Of a DNA stretch of 64,000 nucleotides, positions 44,460-56,389 are shown one piece after another. Numbering within the stretch: position 1 is the stretch's first letter; the number at the start of each line of letters is the position of its first letter. Both the position numbers and the translations under genes were made by a program. Source of the DNA: Uranotaenia lowii (Eukaryota > Arthropoda > Insecta > Diptera > Culicidae); assembly GCF_029784155.1 (NCBI RefSeq), contig NC_073693.1, forward strand, positions 225,261,094-225,325,093, in the 5' to 3' direction. The notes beneath the pieces are model-generated. The model saw nothing but the letters and a program-made list of their open reading frames with translations. It did not search any database and was not told the origin of the DNA.

Positions 44460-45112
44460 AGGAAAGTTAATATCTGGTGACAAGACGATAACTTTGAGAA
44501 GGCAAAATAAGGGGGGTGGAGTGGCAGGGGTGATGAAATCAGATGCAAATAAGTTAACAATATAAACTGCACACTGCTCCACATTGAATTCCACCCTTGA
44601 ATTTCACTGAACAACATCAAATGTACTTCGAAAAATATGAAATAAAAGAAGAATAATGAAAACTTATATCAAATTTTCTCTATATGTATATTCATGTTAA
44701 TATCCTTCAACACAACTTATACATCCTTTCATACAACCACCGGAGAATCCATAATATTCACTGCGAAAAAATGTTGACATATAGAAAATTGTCGAAATTT
44801 GTATACCTGACAGTTAAAAATTTTTACTTTAAAAGCTCTTTATATAGTTTTTCGTTATAAATGTTAATTAACAAATGAAAACATTACACAAATTGTTGAG
44901 AGATGAAAATGAAGAATAATACTTTTAAAATTATTTATGGGAGAGTGGGGTATCATAGGCCATTTTTTTTTCTTTATTCCATAACATCTTTGTTGTATAA
45001 GACATAATGAAAATAAAAAATGGTATGGTTTTCTACATTTTTAAGGTCTCATTAAGTAATTTATTACATTCTGGTATAAAAATCAGAAACTTTAACAGGA
45101 ATCTGATTTTGA
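44460..45112. other. gene-free stretch
   Basis: AT-rich and without recognisable genes or element ends, lying between the LINE and the 13-bp minisatellite. Confidence 0.4.
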
Positions 45113-45950
45113 AACCTGAATCTGAAATCTGAATCTGAAATCTGAATCTGAAATCTGAATCTGAAATCTGAATCTGAAATCTGAATCTAAAATCTGAATC
45201 TGAAATCTGAATCTGAAATCTGAATCTGAAATCTGAATCTGAAATCTGAATCTGAAATCTGAATCTAAAATCTGAATCTGAAATCTGAATCTGAAATCTG
45301 AATCTGAAATCTGAATCTGAAATCTGAATCTGAAATCTGAATCTGAAATCTGAATCTGAAATCTGAATCTGAATCTGAAATCTGAATCTGAAATCTGAAT
45401 CTGAAATCTGAATCTGAAATCTGCAATCTGAAATCTGAATCTGAAATCTGAATCTGAAATCTGAATCTGAAATCTGAATCTGAAATCTGAATCTGAAATC
45501 TGAATCTGAAATCTGAATCTGAAATCTGAAATTCGAAATATGAATCTGAAATCTGATTCTGAAATCTGAATCTGAAATCTGAATCTGAAATCTGAATCTG
45601 AAATCTGAATCTGAAATCTGAATCTGAAATCTGAATCTGAAATCTGAATCTGAAATCTGAATCTGAAATCTGAATCTGAAATCTGAATCTGAAATCTGAA
45701 TCTGAAATCTGAAATCTGAATCTGAAATCTGAATCTGAAATCTGAATCTGAAATCTGAATCTGAAATCTGAATCTGAAATCTGAATCTGAAATCTGAATC
45801 TGAAATCTGAATCTGAAATCTGAATCTGAAATCTGAATCTGAAATCTGAATCTGAAATCTGAATCTGAAATCTGAATCTGAAATCTGAATCTGAAATCTG
45901 AATCTGAAATCTGAAATCTGAAATCTTAAATCTGAAATCTGATATCTGTA
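45113..45950. repeat. 13-bp minisatellite (GAATCTGAAATCT)n
   Basis: About 64 units of a 13-mer that is itself a 6-mer (AATCTG) plus a 7-mer (AAATCTG). Occasional units are missing one half (for example near 45366, 45424 and 45709) or carry point changes (AATCTAAAATCTG at about 45186 and 45263). The unit length is not a multiple of three and no frame contains a stop, so all three minus-strand frames stay open, producing a spurious 323-codon frame. Confidence 0.95.
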
Positions 45951-46083
45951 AACGAAATTTTGTTGTTTCAAGTGAGTAGAAATTCTTGGAAAATGTTCAA
46001 TCATTGCATGGTATTTTCAAAGCTTTCCATTCATTGCTAAATTGAGTCGTTTTATATTTCCTTGATTTTCATCGGGCATATGT

Positions 46084-46089
46084 TTTATT
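46084..46089 (-). terminator. poly(A) signal AATAAA of the secreted-protein gene
   Basis: The minus strand reads AATAAA 10 bases after the TAA stop of the three-exon gene. The exact cleavage site cannot be seen. Confidence 0.65.
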
Positions 46090-46099
46090 CGCAAATTCT

Positions 46100-46496
46100 T
46101 TAATTAAAAATTTTACATCTGTAGTCTGTGCTGCCAAATTCGATCATGCAAACATATTTGTAAGGTGTTGCATACAACTGGCAACTTGGGCAATCAGTTA
46201 TGTTCTAAAGAAAAAAGGAAAAAAAGCTATAATTTGCAATTATTGAAGATTCATGCTGTTTCGCTTACCTTTACGCCAGAGCAATAAGCTTCATCATCAT
46301 TCTGTATTAAACATAACTTAGCTCCTTGTCTGTAGCATTCATCACAAGATAAAGCCTAAAGATTGATTATAAAAATTCATGGAGTTAATCCGTGAGTTAA
46401 TAAAAAAAAACTTACCGTAGTATAAATTCGCGAATGTGTTTCGTCTACAGCCATCACCAGAACCAAAACCAACGAAAAGACCCCAACCAATTTCAT
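46100..46496 (-). CDS. small secreted eight-cysteine protein, three exons (90 aa)
   Basis: Coding exons are 46416-46496, 46269-46355 and 46100-46204, with introns of 60 and 64 nt that begin GTAAGT and GTAAGC and end TTTAG. All exons are in phase 0 (27, 29 and 34 codons plus TAA). Exon 1 encodes a signal peptide (MKLVGVFSLVLVLVMAV...). The mature part has eight cysteines in two matching halves: CxxC-x7-C-x9-C, then CxxC-x10-C-x10-C. Exon 2 carries the first four and exon 3 the second four, so the halves probably arose by exon duplication. A TATA box lies about 80 bases upstream of the ATG and AATAAA just after the stop. It is predicted to be secreted and disulphide-bonded. I do not recognise the family and assign no function. 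It is the only intact host-type gene in the window and lies between a minisatellite and a Tc1-like element. Confidence 0.85.
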
Positions 46497-46577
46497 AATT
46501 TAATCAATAAGCTCCAGTTGGCACTTTATTGAACCGAATGCTGCAATTAAGTGAATAATTTGCTAGTCCTAAATGTT

Positions 46578-46585
46578 CTTTTATA
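46578..46585 (-). promoter_or_regulatory. TATA box (TATAAAAG) of the secreted-protein gene
   Basis: TATAAAAG on the minus strand, 81 bases before the start codon of the 90-aa gene. Transcription would begin roughly 30 bases downstream, giving a 5' leader of about 50 nt. Confidence 0.55.
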
Positions 46586-46709
46586 ATGAATGATAAACGA
46601 AGACATTGTTTGGAAACACATACAGTATAAGACACCAACCTTGTAATACATTCTCACAAATCAATTTGTTCAAACACAATCGATGGAAGTTTTTTTTCAC
46701 ACGCATATA

Positions 46710-48491
46710 CACTGTATCAAAAAATTGTCCGTACAGCAAGTACCTTGAAATCCAAACAATCAAAAAGTGCACTTTTTCAGTCAATAAAAATACTACAAAT
46801 ACATCATTCGCTGCAGAAACTAGTCCTTTTTGTAGATCAGTATTAAAAATGTTTATGAATTAAACCTTAAAAATAATCCAATTCATTTTGTATAGAAAGT
46901 CCCAAAAACGACGTCAAAAAATTGTCCGTACACTGAGGCCTTTGTCAAATATTAGTCAAGTAAACAGTTATTTGTCAGTCTGTCAAACGCAGAAACGTGA
47001 GTTGAATCTCAGCAATTACAATTTACAGTGGTCTGAGCGATAAATACGGTAAAATGAACTTTATCTAGCATAAATCAGTAGATTTTCGTGTTTCCGAATG
47101 TCAACGAGTATATTTTTGTGAAAAGCAGACATTTTTCTGTTAATTAAATCCACAAAAATAACAAGAAAATGTCTGCTCCCCACAAAAAAATACCCGTTGA
47201 CATCCGGAAACTGATTGCTGACGGTAAAGACGGTAAAAGCTTGTCCGAAATTACAGGTATAGTAAAACGGCCAAGATCGTCGGTTCAGTATGTCCTTCAG
47301 AATTTTAAGAAGACTAAATCCCTGGAGACCACTGCAGGAAGAGGCCGCAAACTGAAGCTTACGGATCGTCACCATCGCATCATTGTCAGGGAAATCAGCC
47401 AGAATCCCAAAATCAGTGCCCCGAAGCTAGCAGACAGCCTGAAGATAATTGAAAACATACAGGCTAATCCTCAAACGGTACGGAACATACTTCATGAGAA
47501 AAAATACCGAGGTCGTGTTGCTCTAAAGAAGTCGTTTATATCTGCTAAAAATAAGAAAAAGCGGCTGGAATACGCTCAAAAGTATGTCCTGGAACCGGAA
47601 GAGTTCTGGCAGAACGTCATATTCACTGACAAAAGCTAATTAAATTTTTGTTTTGGGTCTGAAGACATGTAAGAGTATGGCGTAATCCAGATACTGAATT
47701 GGATCCGAAAAAATTGTGACCGACAGTTAAGCACGGTGGTAGCCATGTAATGGTGTGGTTTGCTTTCAGCGCAAATGGCACCGGAAACTTGACATTCATT
47801 CATAAATAGATTTATCAGTCAAATTACGCGTCTACATGAAAATAAATATGATTGTTTGGTTCTGACCCGAAAATACGATAAAACCAACCATCAGCTTATA
47901 CGGTTAGTCTTCTTGAAGTTCTGAAGGACATACTGAACCGACGATCATGGCCGTTTTACTATTTCTATGCGTAATTCGAAGATAAGTAAAAAAATAAATT
48001 TCGGACAAACGTTTCTACCGTCATTCTTCAGGTCAACAATCAGTTTCCGGATGTCAACGGGTATTTTTTTGTGAGGAGCAGACATTTTCCTGTTAATTTA
48101 ATCTACAAATTGTTGAAATCTACTGATTTATGCAAAATAAAGTTCATTTTACCTTATTTATCGCTCAGACCACTGAAAATAGTCTTTGATGAGATTCCAT
48201 TCACGTTTCTGCGTTTGACAGACTGACAAATAACTGATTACTTGACTAATATTTGACAAAGGCCTCAGTGTACGGACAATTTTTTGACGTCGTTTTTGGG
48301 ACTTTCTATACAAAATGAATTGGATTATTTTTAAGGTTTAATTCATAAACATTTTTAATACTGATCTACAAAAAGGACTAGTTTCTGCAGCGAATGATGT
48401 ATTTGTAGTATTTTAATTGACTGAAAAAGTGCACTTTTTGATTGTTTGGATTTCAAGGTACGTGCTGTACGGACAATTTTTTGATACAGTG
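46710..48491 (+). mobile_element. Tc1-like transposon, rearranged into an inverted dimer
   Basis: TA duplications (46708-46709 and 48492-48493) flank identical termini CACTGTATCAAAAAATTGTC. The CAAAAAATTGTCCGTACA sequence recurs about 200 bp inside each end (46916, and its mirror near 48267), an IR/DR arrangement like that of some Tc1-family elements. The inverted similarity does not stop at the termini: it runs through the 5' leader into the transposase coding start, so the right arm (about 47905-48491) contains a second, minus-strand copy of the ATG (48083-48085) and N-terminal codons. The original 3' half of the transposase gene has been lost. Confidence 0.85.
47169..47870 (+). pseudogene. 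Tc1-like transposase, truncated
   Basis: Tc1 transposases bind the terminal repeats through paired helix-turn-helix domains and cut DNA with a DDE/D catalytic triad. The intact frame 47169-47639 (156 residues) starts MSAPHKKIPVDIRKLIADGK. It holds the first helix-turn-helix (residues ~5-50, ending SSVQYVLQNF), a GRGRK linker (~58-62), the second helix-turn-helix (~63-110, with NPQTVRNILHE) and the start of the catalytic domain with the first acid in VIFTDKS (~150). A stop follows. Recognisable but broken continuation (NTELDP.../TVKHGGSHVMVW-like, with stops) reaches about 47800. The second and third catalytic acids are absent. Inactive. Confidence 0.85.
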
Positions 48492-48875
48492 TAATTGAAC
48501 AAAGGCGAGGCTTTATTTGATCATTGAGTTGAAAATAAATGAAATGTTTGACACATTTGCTGTTTTCATGAAATTTTTGCTGGGATTGTTTACCTATACA
48601 TAGTACCTAACTTTAATATTTTTGTCAAAATTTATCAAACAAACCGAAAATTTGGCTTTGAATTTGAAACGTTAATTAGTTTGTGACTTTAGAGAAATAT
48701 CTGAGAAATAATGGGACTGTTGACAAATAAACTTAATTGTAGCTATTCGCCTACTTTGAACTTTTTTTACGTTAGCTAGTCAAAATAAGTTGCAAAAGAT
48801 TTTTTCAACTTCATCAGATGCCGCTCACTTAGCGAATTATGTTATTTATTAACGTAAAGTCCTTCTGGAAAAGTT

Positions 48876-51368
48876 GACAAAAAAGACAAAAAAGACAAAA
48901 AAGACAAAAAAGACAAAAAAGACAAAAAAGACAAAAAAGACAAAAAAGACAAAAAAGACAAAAAAGACAAAAAAGACAAAAAAGACAAAAAAGACAAAAA
49001 AGACAAAAAAGACAAAAAAGACAAAAAAGACAAAAAAGACAAAAAAGACAAAAAAGACAAAAAAGACAAAAAAGACAAAAAAGACAAAAAAGACAAAAAA
49101 GACAAAAAAGACAAAAAAGACAAAAAAGACAAAAAAGACAAAAAAGACAAAAAAGACAAAAAAGACAAAAAAGACAAAAAAGACAAAAAAGACAAAAAAG
49201 ACAAAAAAGACAAAAAAGACAAAAAAGACAAAAAAGACAAAAAAGACAAAAAAGACAAAAAAGACAAAAAAGACAAAAAAGACAAAAAAGACAAAAAAGA
49301 CAAAAAAGACAAAAAAGACAAAAAAGACAAAAAAGACAAAAAAGACAAAAAAGACAAAAAAGACAAAAAAGACAAAAAAGACAAAAAAGACAAAAAAGAC
49401 AAAAAAGACAAAAAAGACAAAAAAGACAAAAAAGACAAAAAAGACAAAAAAGACAAAAAAGACAAAAAAGACAAAAAAGACAAAAAAGACAAAAAAGACA
49501 AAAAAGACAAAAAAGACAAAAAAGACAAAAAAGACAAAAAAGACAAAAAAGACAAAAAAGACAAAAAAGACAAAAAAGACAAAAAAGACAAAAAAGACAA
49601 AAAAGACAAAAAAGACAAAAAAGACAAAAAAGACAAAAAAGACAAAAAAGACAAAAAAGACAAAAAAGACAAAAAAGACAAAAAAGACAAAAAAGACAAA
49701 AAAGACAAAAAAGACAAAAAAGACAAAAAAGACAAAAAAGACAAAAAAGACAAAAAAGACAAAAAAGACAAAAAAGACAAAAAAGACAAAAAAGACAAAA
49801 AAGACAAAAAAGACAAAAAAGACAAAAAAGACAAAAAAGACAAAAAAGACAAAAAAGACAAAAAAGACAAAAAAGACAAAAAAGACAAAAAAGACAAAAA
49901 AGACAAAAAAGACAAAAAAGACAAAAAAGACAAAAAAGACAAAAAAGACAAAAAAGACAAAAAAGACAAAAAAGACAAAAAAGACAAAAAAGACAAAAAA
50001 GACAAAAAAGACAAAAAAGACAAAAAAGACAAAAAAGACAAAAAAGACAAAAAAGACAAAAAAGACAAAAAAGACAAAAAAGACAAAAAAGACAAAAAAG
50101 ACAAAAAAGACAAAAAAGACAAAAAAGACAAAAAAGACAAAAAAGACAAAAAAGACAAAAAAGACAAAAAAGACAAAAAAGACAAAAAAGACAAAAAAGA
50201 CAAAAAAGACAAAAAAGACAAAAAAGACAAAAAAGACAAAAAAGACAAAAAAGACAAAAAAGACAAAAAAGACAAAAAAGACAAAAAAGACAAAAAAGAC
50301 AAAAAAGACAAAAAAGACAAAAAAGACAAAAAAGACAAAAAAGACAAAAAAGACAAAAAAGACAAAAAAGACAAAAAAGACAAAAAAGACAAAAAAGACA
50401 AAAAAGACAAAAAAGACAAAAAAGACAAAAAAGACAAAAAAGACAAAAAAGACAAAAAAGACAAAAAAGACAAAAAAGACAAAAAAGACAAAAAAGACAA
50501 AAAAGACAAAAAAGACAAAAAAGACAAAAAAGACAAAAAAGACAAAAAAGACAAAAAAGACAAAAAAGACAAAAAAGACAAAAAAGACAAAAAAGACAAA
50601 AAAGACAAAAAAGACAAAAAAGACAAAAAAGACAAAAAAGACAAAAAAGACAAAAAAGACAAAAAAGACAAAAAAGACAAAAAAGACAAAAAAGACAAAA
50701 AAGACAAAAAAGACAAAAAAGACAAAAAAGACAAAAAAGACAAAAAAGACAAAAAAGACAAAAAAGACAAAAAAGACAAAAAAGACAAAAAAGACAAAAA
50801 AGACAAAAAAGACAAAAAAGACAAAAAAGACAAAAAAGACAAAAAAGACAAAAAAGACAAAAAAGACAAAAAAGACAAAAAAGACAAAAAAGACAAAAAA
50901 GACAAAAAAGACAAAAAAGACAAAAAAGACAAAAAAGACAAAAAAGACAAAAAAGACAAAAAAGACAAAAAAGACAAAAAAGACAAAAAAGACAAAAAAG
51001 ACAAAAAAGACAAAAAAGACAAAAAAGACAAAAAAGACAAAAAAGACAAAAAAGACAAAAAAGACAAAAAAGACAAAAAAGACAAAAAAGACAAAAAAGA
51101 CAAAAAAGACAAAAAAGACAAAAAAGACAAAAAAGACAAAAAAGACAAAAAAGACAAAAAAGACAAAAAAGACAAAAAAGACAAAAAAGACAAAAAAGAC
51201 AAAAAAGACAAAAAAGACAAAAAAGACAAAAAAGACAAAAAAGACAAAAAAGACAAAAAAGACAAAAAAGACAAAAAAGACAAAAAAGACAAATAAGACA
51301 AAAAAGACAAAAAAGACAAAAAAGACAAAAAAGACAAAAAAGACAAAAAAGACAAAAAAGACAAAAAA
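48876..51368. repeat. 9-bp satellite, 277 head-to-tail units of GACAAAAAA
   Basis: The array spans 2,493 bases, exactly 277 units of 9, with a single visible variant (T for A at 51294). It starts inside the phrase AGTTGACAAAAAAGAC and ends at GATGACAACTTTTTTGTC. Because the unit is a multiple of three with no stop, both strands stay open over their whole length (KTK and LSF tripeptide repeats), but these are not genes. Confidence 0.98.
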
Positions 51369-51369
51369 G

Positions 51370-53376
51370 ATGACAACTTTTTTGTCAATAATCTGTCATT
51401 TTTTTTCATTGTCGTTGTCGATATTCTTATCGTTTTTGTCAGTAACCTTCACCTTCAAATTAAATCCGATTCAGCTGAAGCTTTGCATAGGTCCGTTTAA
51501 GTCAGTCGATTGATTGTCTTTGGTTAATTTTCAAATTTCGGCTACCTTAGCTTGTTTTTTCGAATCAAAAAGACACAATATTTAGGATATGCATAATGTT
51601 ACAAGTTAGAACATATGCTTGATTCGGTTATTTTCAAACATTTATATCCTTCAACTGAAATGCATTGTGTCTGATAGTCAAATTCATGTACATAAGCTCA
51701 ATTCACACCATCAAAGCTGTAAATAATTATGCCCTCCGGAGACAATTCAATCTACACAATTCCGTTCGCTTGGGCTAATCTCGATTACGGCACAATTTAT
51801 TTTGCAAAGGTCTTGACGCCATCGTCGTTGCCCTTACGTCGTTACTTTTCTTGACTGGTTAAAAAAACTGGTACAATTTACAGGCCTGCATAGTTTTACG
51901 GTGACCTTAAGCAAATAGAAGAACTTGTAGTTGTAGTCATAGTAGCTTCCATGGGCTTCGAAATGAAGTTTTTTTGGCCACTATCCTTCTTAAAACCATG
52001 AGAAAGCTGGGAACACAATTTTGAGGATAAGGGAGAAATTTTCACTCTGTCCGTATTCATCGAGACTTACGCGTTACATCAACGGAAGTTTTTTGCCCTA
52101 GCTAGAAGCAAGTTATTCGAGTAACCGAATGTCCTGGCAACAAACCTTTATCGAATTGTTAAGAATCTGGGCACCCGAGATGCAAGAGATGCACCGTTAA
52201 TATGATTTACACTGACTTGCACCGGCATTCTCACTCTAGACGATGATGAAGATGGAGCCTTGATGATGGAGGAAACAGAAATCTTGCTTGGACCTCCTCA
52301 TTTCTACTTCTTCCGCTGCGCTGTTTGGACGCTTAAAACCAACGCACTATCTTGAGACTGGGAGAGAAGCCAGATATAAAGTTGTTTGCGCTAAGGCTAG
52401 GTTTATCTACCAACATAAAATCTGTGCCAACAATCTGAGCCACGGATGAAACCTGGAAAAATGTAGGGATAAATTAAATTTTCGCCATCATTTGCCGCCG
52501 AGCGACGAAGCCGATGAAAGTTTTCTTAATGGCGGCGCCTTTTGCCCGGGATGATGATGATGGCGCTCTGGCAAAAAGAAAGCTTGTTCAAATTTCTGCA
52601 AATTGCTTCGGATGTGCTGGATGATCCATCATCATAGTTCCTCGGTAGATGCTTTCGCTACTTTTGAAATATGGTTATCACCGCAATGGTCGGAGCGAAA
52701 ATTTAAAATCAATCTTCGAGAAAACTGATAAATAGGTCAACCTCTCGTTAGTGAATTATTGATCAGCTGTAAATTCTCATTAAAGATTGTTGTGTCATTC
52801 TTGTATCCAAAAAACAATAATTTATTTTAAATCATATTTTTCTATTTCTAATTCAACTCATTTTTACATTTTTAATTTTCGACTCATTGTTCCATTCTTG
52901 GTGAAAAATGTTAACCCTTCATTTCATGATTTTTTATTATTTCTTGAAAAAATTCTCAATAGTGCGCAATGATGAGTACATGAAGGGAAAAATAACGAAA
53001 AAATATTATTTTCACATATTTCGAGTATTTAGCCAAAATGTTAATTGTTGCAAATTTGCAACAACATGAAACGGTTACACCTTTCCGTTCCTCACACAAG
53101 ATAGTAAAAAATGAATGTTAACTCTTAATTTATCTTGCACTAATAATAGTTTTAGTTCAAGAACTACTAAAATTCAATGCCTGGACACCATTGGAGCTAA
53201 AAGTTTAGCAGGGGGTAGTTCCTATGTATGTTAGTTATCCACCATGGGTGCACGGATTCACCGCAGTTTCTGCCTAAGTATGTGCTTACATGCATTATTT
53301 TGATTAATTAGTTCGACAAATCACCAATGCAGCTTACACCATGGTTTCGTATGAATTAAATATGTTATTAAATATA
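51370..53376. other. gene-free stretch
   Basis: No gene is supported. The 51840-52640 part is less AT-rich than its surroundings and contains GATGATGATGGCG-type words but no sustained frame. At 53045-53064 the palindrome TTGTTGCAAATTTGCAACAA occurs, repeated at 57683-57702. Confidence 0.4.
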
Positions 53377-53378
53377 TA

Positions 53379-56085
53379 TGACCCATTCCAAGCACCCCTC
53401 AACTGGAGAACCGATTTTTATTTTTCATTATCCAAATATAAATTACATAGCGTTAGAAAGGTTATTTCTTGAGTGTCATTTTCCATTAAAAGATTTTCAG
53501 CTACCTTTTTTTAGGATTGAGTATGTTAACGTTGAAATTTAAAAAATTTAGTATGAAATTAAATTGATTTTTGCAAATATTCTTTATTTATAACATAACT
53601 TTGTCAAAAATCTAGCTATGTCAAAACAAATAACTGCAAAATGATGGTAGAAAAGCCATCTTTTAAGCATGATATAAGATAATTAACAGTTACTGCAAGT
53701 TTACGCTCTAGAATCGTTGATAAAGGTATCTATTTTTAAGCGTTGTGACGTCACGAAAATTCTACTGTTTTTAAATTTATGATTTACTGAAATTTCACAT
53801 ATTGTCGAAAATTGGAGGTCTCTTCAAACTTTTTGAGTGTAATTTAATGCAATTTACAGATTGAAAATCGGTTTAACAGGTTGTGAGTTGCACCCGGGTA
53901 AAGAATGCGTTGTGACGTCACGAAAATTTGTTTACTTTTTTTTCGAAAACGTTAAAGACTTTTTACTTCTACACTATGATAGTATTTCTTCAATACAAGT
54001 TCAACACAACAATGTGCTTCAATAAACGAATTCTATTATCAAGTTTTCAAAGAAACTAATTTTTTTTTTGCATTAACTTAGTTGTTTTTAAACATTTTTA
54101 ATAAAACATACAAAACAGCGCTTAGAAACGGTTGATTCAAGAATAAACAAACGATCAAACAAATGAAATCCTCATCGATTTTGTGAAAGAATATTTGTGA
54201 ATCACAAAGCAGATAGTTATCTGTGATTTGAATGAAAATCTTGTTAAAGATCAACTTCTTAATATATCTATGTTAGAATGGAAAACACCGCTAGTAGCTT
54301 CTATTCCTTTCTGGCATTATGTTCAAACGAAATAAGTTCCATGAAATAAATGTAATGAGATTCAAAAAATCTGGTAAACTGGTTAACTTAATAGATTAAC
54401 TTTTTTATTAAAAAAATTTATTATAGATTATTAAAATAAATAAATTATAGATTTTCATAGAAAATTAATTAATAAAATTAATTAAATTATTTTAATAACT
54501 GCTTTTATTTAAATTTCTACCTCAAAGATTGTCACTAGAAAATCTAAATCGAACCCTGTGTTCACATAAAATCTCACAAAAGGGACTTTGAACTGAATTA
54601 CAAAATTTAATAAATTCAAATATGTACTAGAACAAGATCTCATGCTAAATTTGGGTGAAATTATTCTAAGGGAAGGGGTTGCGCAACGCACTTGAAGTTT
54701 GTATGGAATTATGTAGATTTTGTTCGGCATGATAAAAAAAACCGTTTTTCGTCAATAATTTAGGTCTTTATCAACCAATTTTTTTTTAAATTTGAGTATT
54801 TTAAAGCTTTGATTATGACAATATTTCATCTGAGGAACGCGTTTCGATTAGAGTTATCATAAAACAGCTATAACGTTCATAATTAGCGTCGATTAACGGT
54901 TCTTTCATGTATTTTTTGTATTTGACCCATCAGAAGCTAATTTTTGAAACTCAAAAACCTCTTTAACTAAACCATTGTCGAAAAGGGATCTTGAGATAAA
55001 CTATTTGTCATAATGAAAGTTTTGTGAATGACTATAATTAAAACAAACCAGCCGATAGGGACTTCAGAAATTGGTGCATAACTTGGTTTAATGTCCTTCC
55101 AACCCCAATTTTTCATTATTCCATACAAATTTTAGGCTCATTGTGCCCTCTATTTCCGTAGGCCAATGCCCAAATTTGGCACTGGACTTTGTGTTAGGCC
55201 TAGGGTCTATTTAAGCTTGCAACTTATAAGATTTTCATTAGATGGCTGATTTAGGCACTCTAGTGTCGATTAACTATCTTTGGAAAGATCGAAGGCTTTG
55301 AAATTATCATTTATTTTTACTTTCCTTTGCAATTAAAGATAAAAAAAAAAGATTCAGAAACACATTTCAACGCTTTTACGAACAAATACTTCCTAGTTTT
55401 TGTTTTGTCCTAAATAATATCTACATGATCGCATAAAAAAACTTCGAATAAAATTGATGTGAGCGGTGTTGAAAACCTTATCTGCTTATATGGCCTTTGA
55501 CATTAAATTCCTGTTACTTTTTGGGAACAAATGGATCGATTTCATCACCAAATCACATTATTTATTAAGTTTTTAAGCATTTTAAGTAAATCAAGCATTC
55601 ATTTTAAGATTACACTTTGATTTATTTCATGTAGCTAACCATCAAATTTCGTGACGTCACAACGCTTTGCAAAACCCTGCTTTAAAAAAATGGTGCGCTG
55701 TGACGTCACGAAACTGAATCGCTCTAAAATAAATTGAAATCAAAATTTGAAAAAATCAAAAACAGCTATTTGTTGGTTGTAATGAATCGATACTTTCCTG
55801 AAATTTTCATAAAATTTGATGAAATAGAAGAGCAGAAAATTGCGGCGTTGTAAAAAAAACTGAAAAGTGGGAAAAGAGGCGCGTTGTGACGTCACGATTC
55901 CTTTTGCTTATATTTTGTTAACTTTTCATTCTATACAAATACTTTTGGTTTAAAATTGTAGAGAATTAAATTTTGACCTTATAATATACAATTTTTAACA
56001 ATGTACGATATGACCTGTAAAACTTACATACAATATACCAAAAAATTGTTTTGCAAACGTTGTGACGTCACGCTGGAATGGGTCA
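53379..56085. mobile_element. TIR element with six GTGACGTCAC palindromes
   Basis: The left end is TGACCCATTCCAAGC and the reverse complement of the right end is TGACCCATTCCAGCG, each preceded by TATATA, with TA as the likely target. GCGTTGTGACGTCACG-type sites occur at 53745, 53912, 55651 (opposite orientation), 55700, 55886 and 56062, clustered in the two subterminal zones and absent from the middle 1.7 kb. There is no transposase. The outer flanks TTTCGTATGAATTAAAT and TTTCGTATGGATTAAAT are direct repeats beyond the ends, suggesting the site itself lay in repeated sequence or was duplicated. Confidence 0.6.
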
Positions 56086-56244
56086 TATATTTCGTATGGA
56101 TTAAATGTATTGTATGTGTTGATGAAAGTATATTTTGAAAGAACGAGTCAAACAGGTGGCCTAGGTGGTCAACATTTACCTGGCCTGGGCAACTGATTGA
56201 ACATTCTCATATAAGAGTTTCAATAAAGCACATCTTACCTGTTG

Positions 56245-56369
56245 GCCGTTTATGTCATTCGAACCCAAATGTTTTCTGTCGATACCTGGAACCGAACCCA
56301 TTACGCCTAGCATATCAAAACCAGACTCGCACTAGCGTATTCGCTAGCGGCTTGACCACCTCGGCACAG
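56245..56369 (-). mobile_element. tRNA-derived SINE or tRNA-like pseudogene
   Basis: The minus strand from 56369 reads CTGTGCCGAGGTGGTCAAGC, with GGTGGTCAAGCCG as an A-box-like element, and about 50 bases later GGGTTCGGTTCCAGG as a B-box-like element, a spacing suggestive of a tRNA with a long variable arm (Ser/Leu type). The acceptor stem does not close, so it is not called as a functional tRNA. Confidence 0.45.
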
Positions 56370-56389
56370 AATTATGCTGGGGTTATGCG

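Noticed and set aside
45033..46004. 323-codon open frame on the minus strand
   Set aside because: By-product of the 13-bp minisatellite, which happens to lack stops in all three frames.
48842..51513. 855- and 879-codon open frames on opposite strands
   Set aside because: Both are produced by the 9-bp satellite (KTK and LSF repeats); there is no unique sequence with coding character.
56274..56369. Functional Ser/Leu-type tRNA gene
   Set aside because: A- and B-box-like motifs are present, but stems do not close; treated as SINE or pseudo-tRNA.
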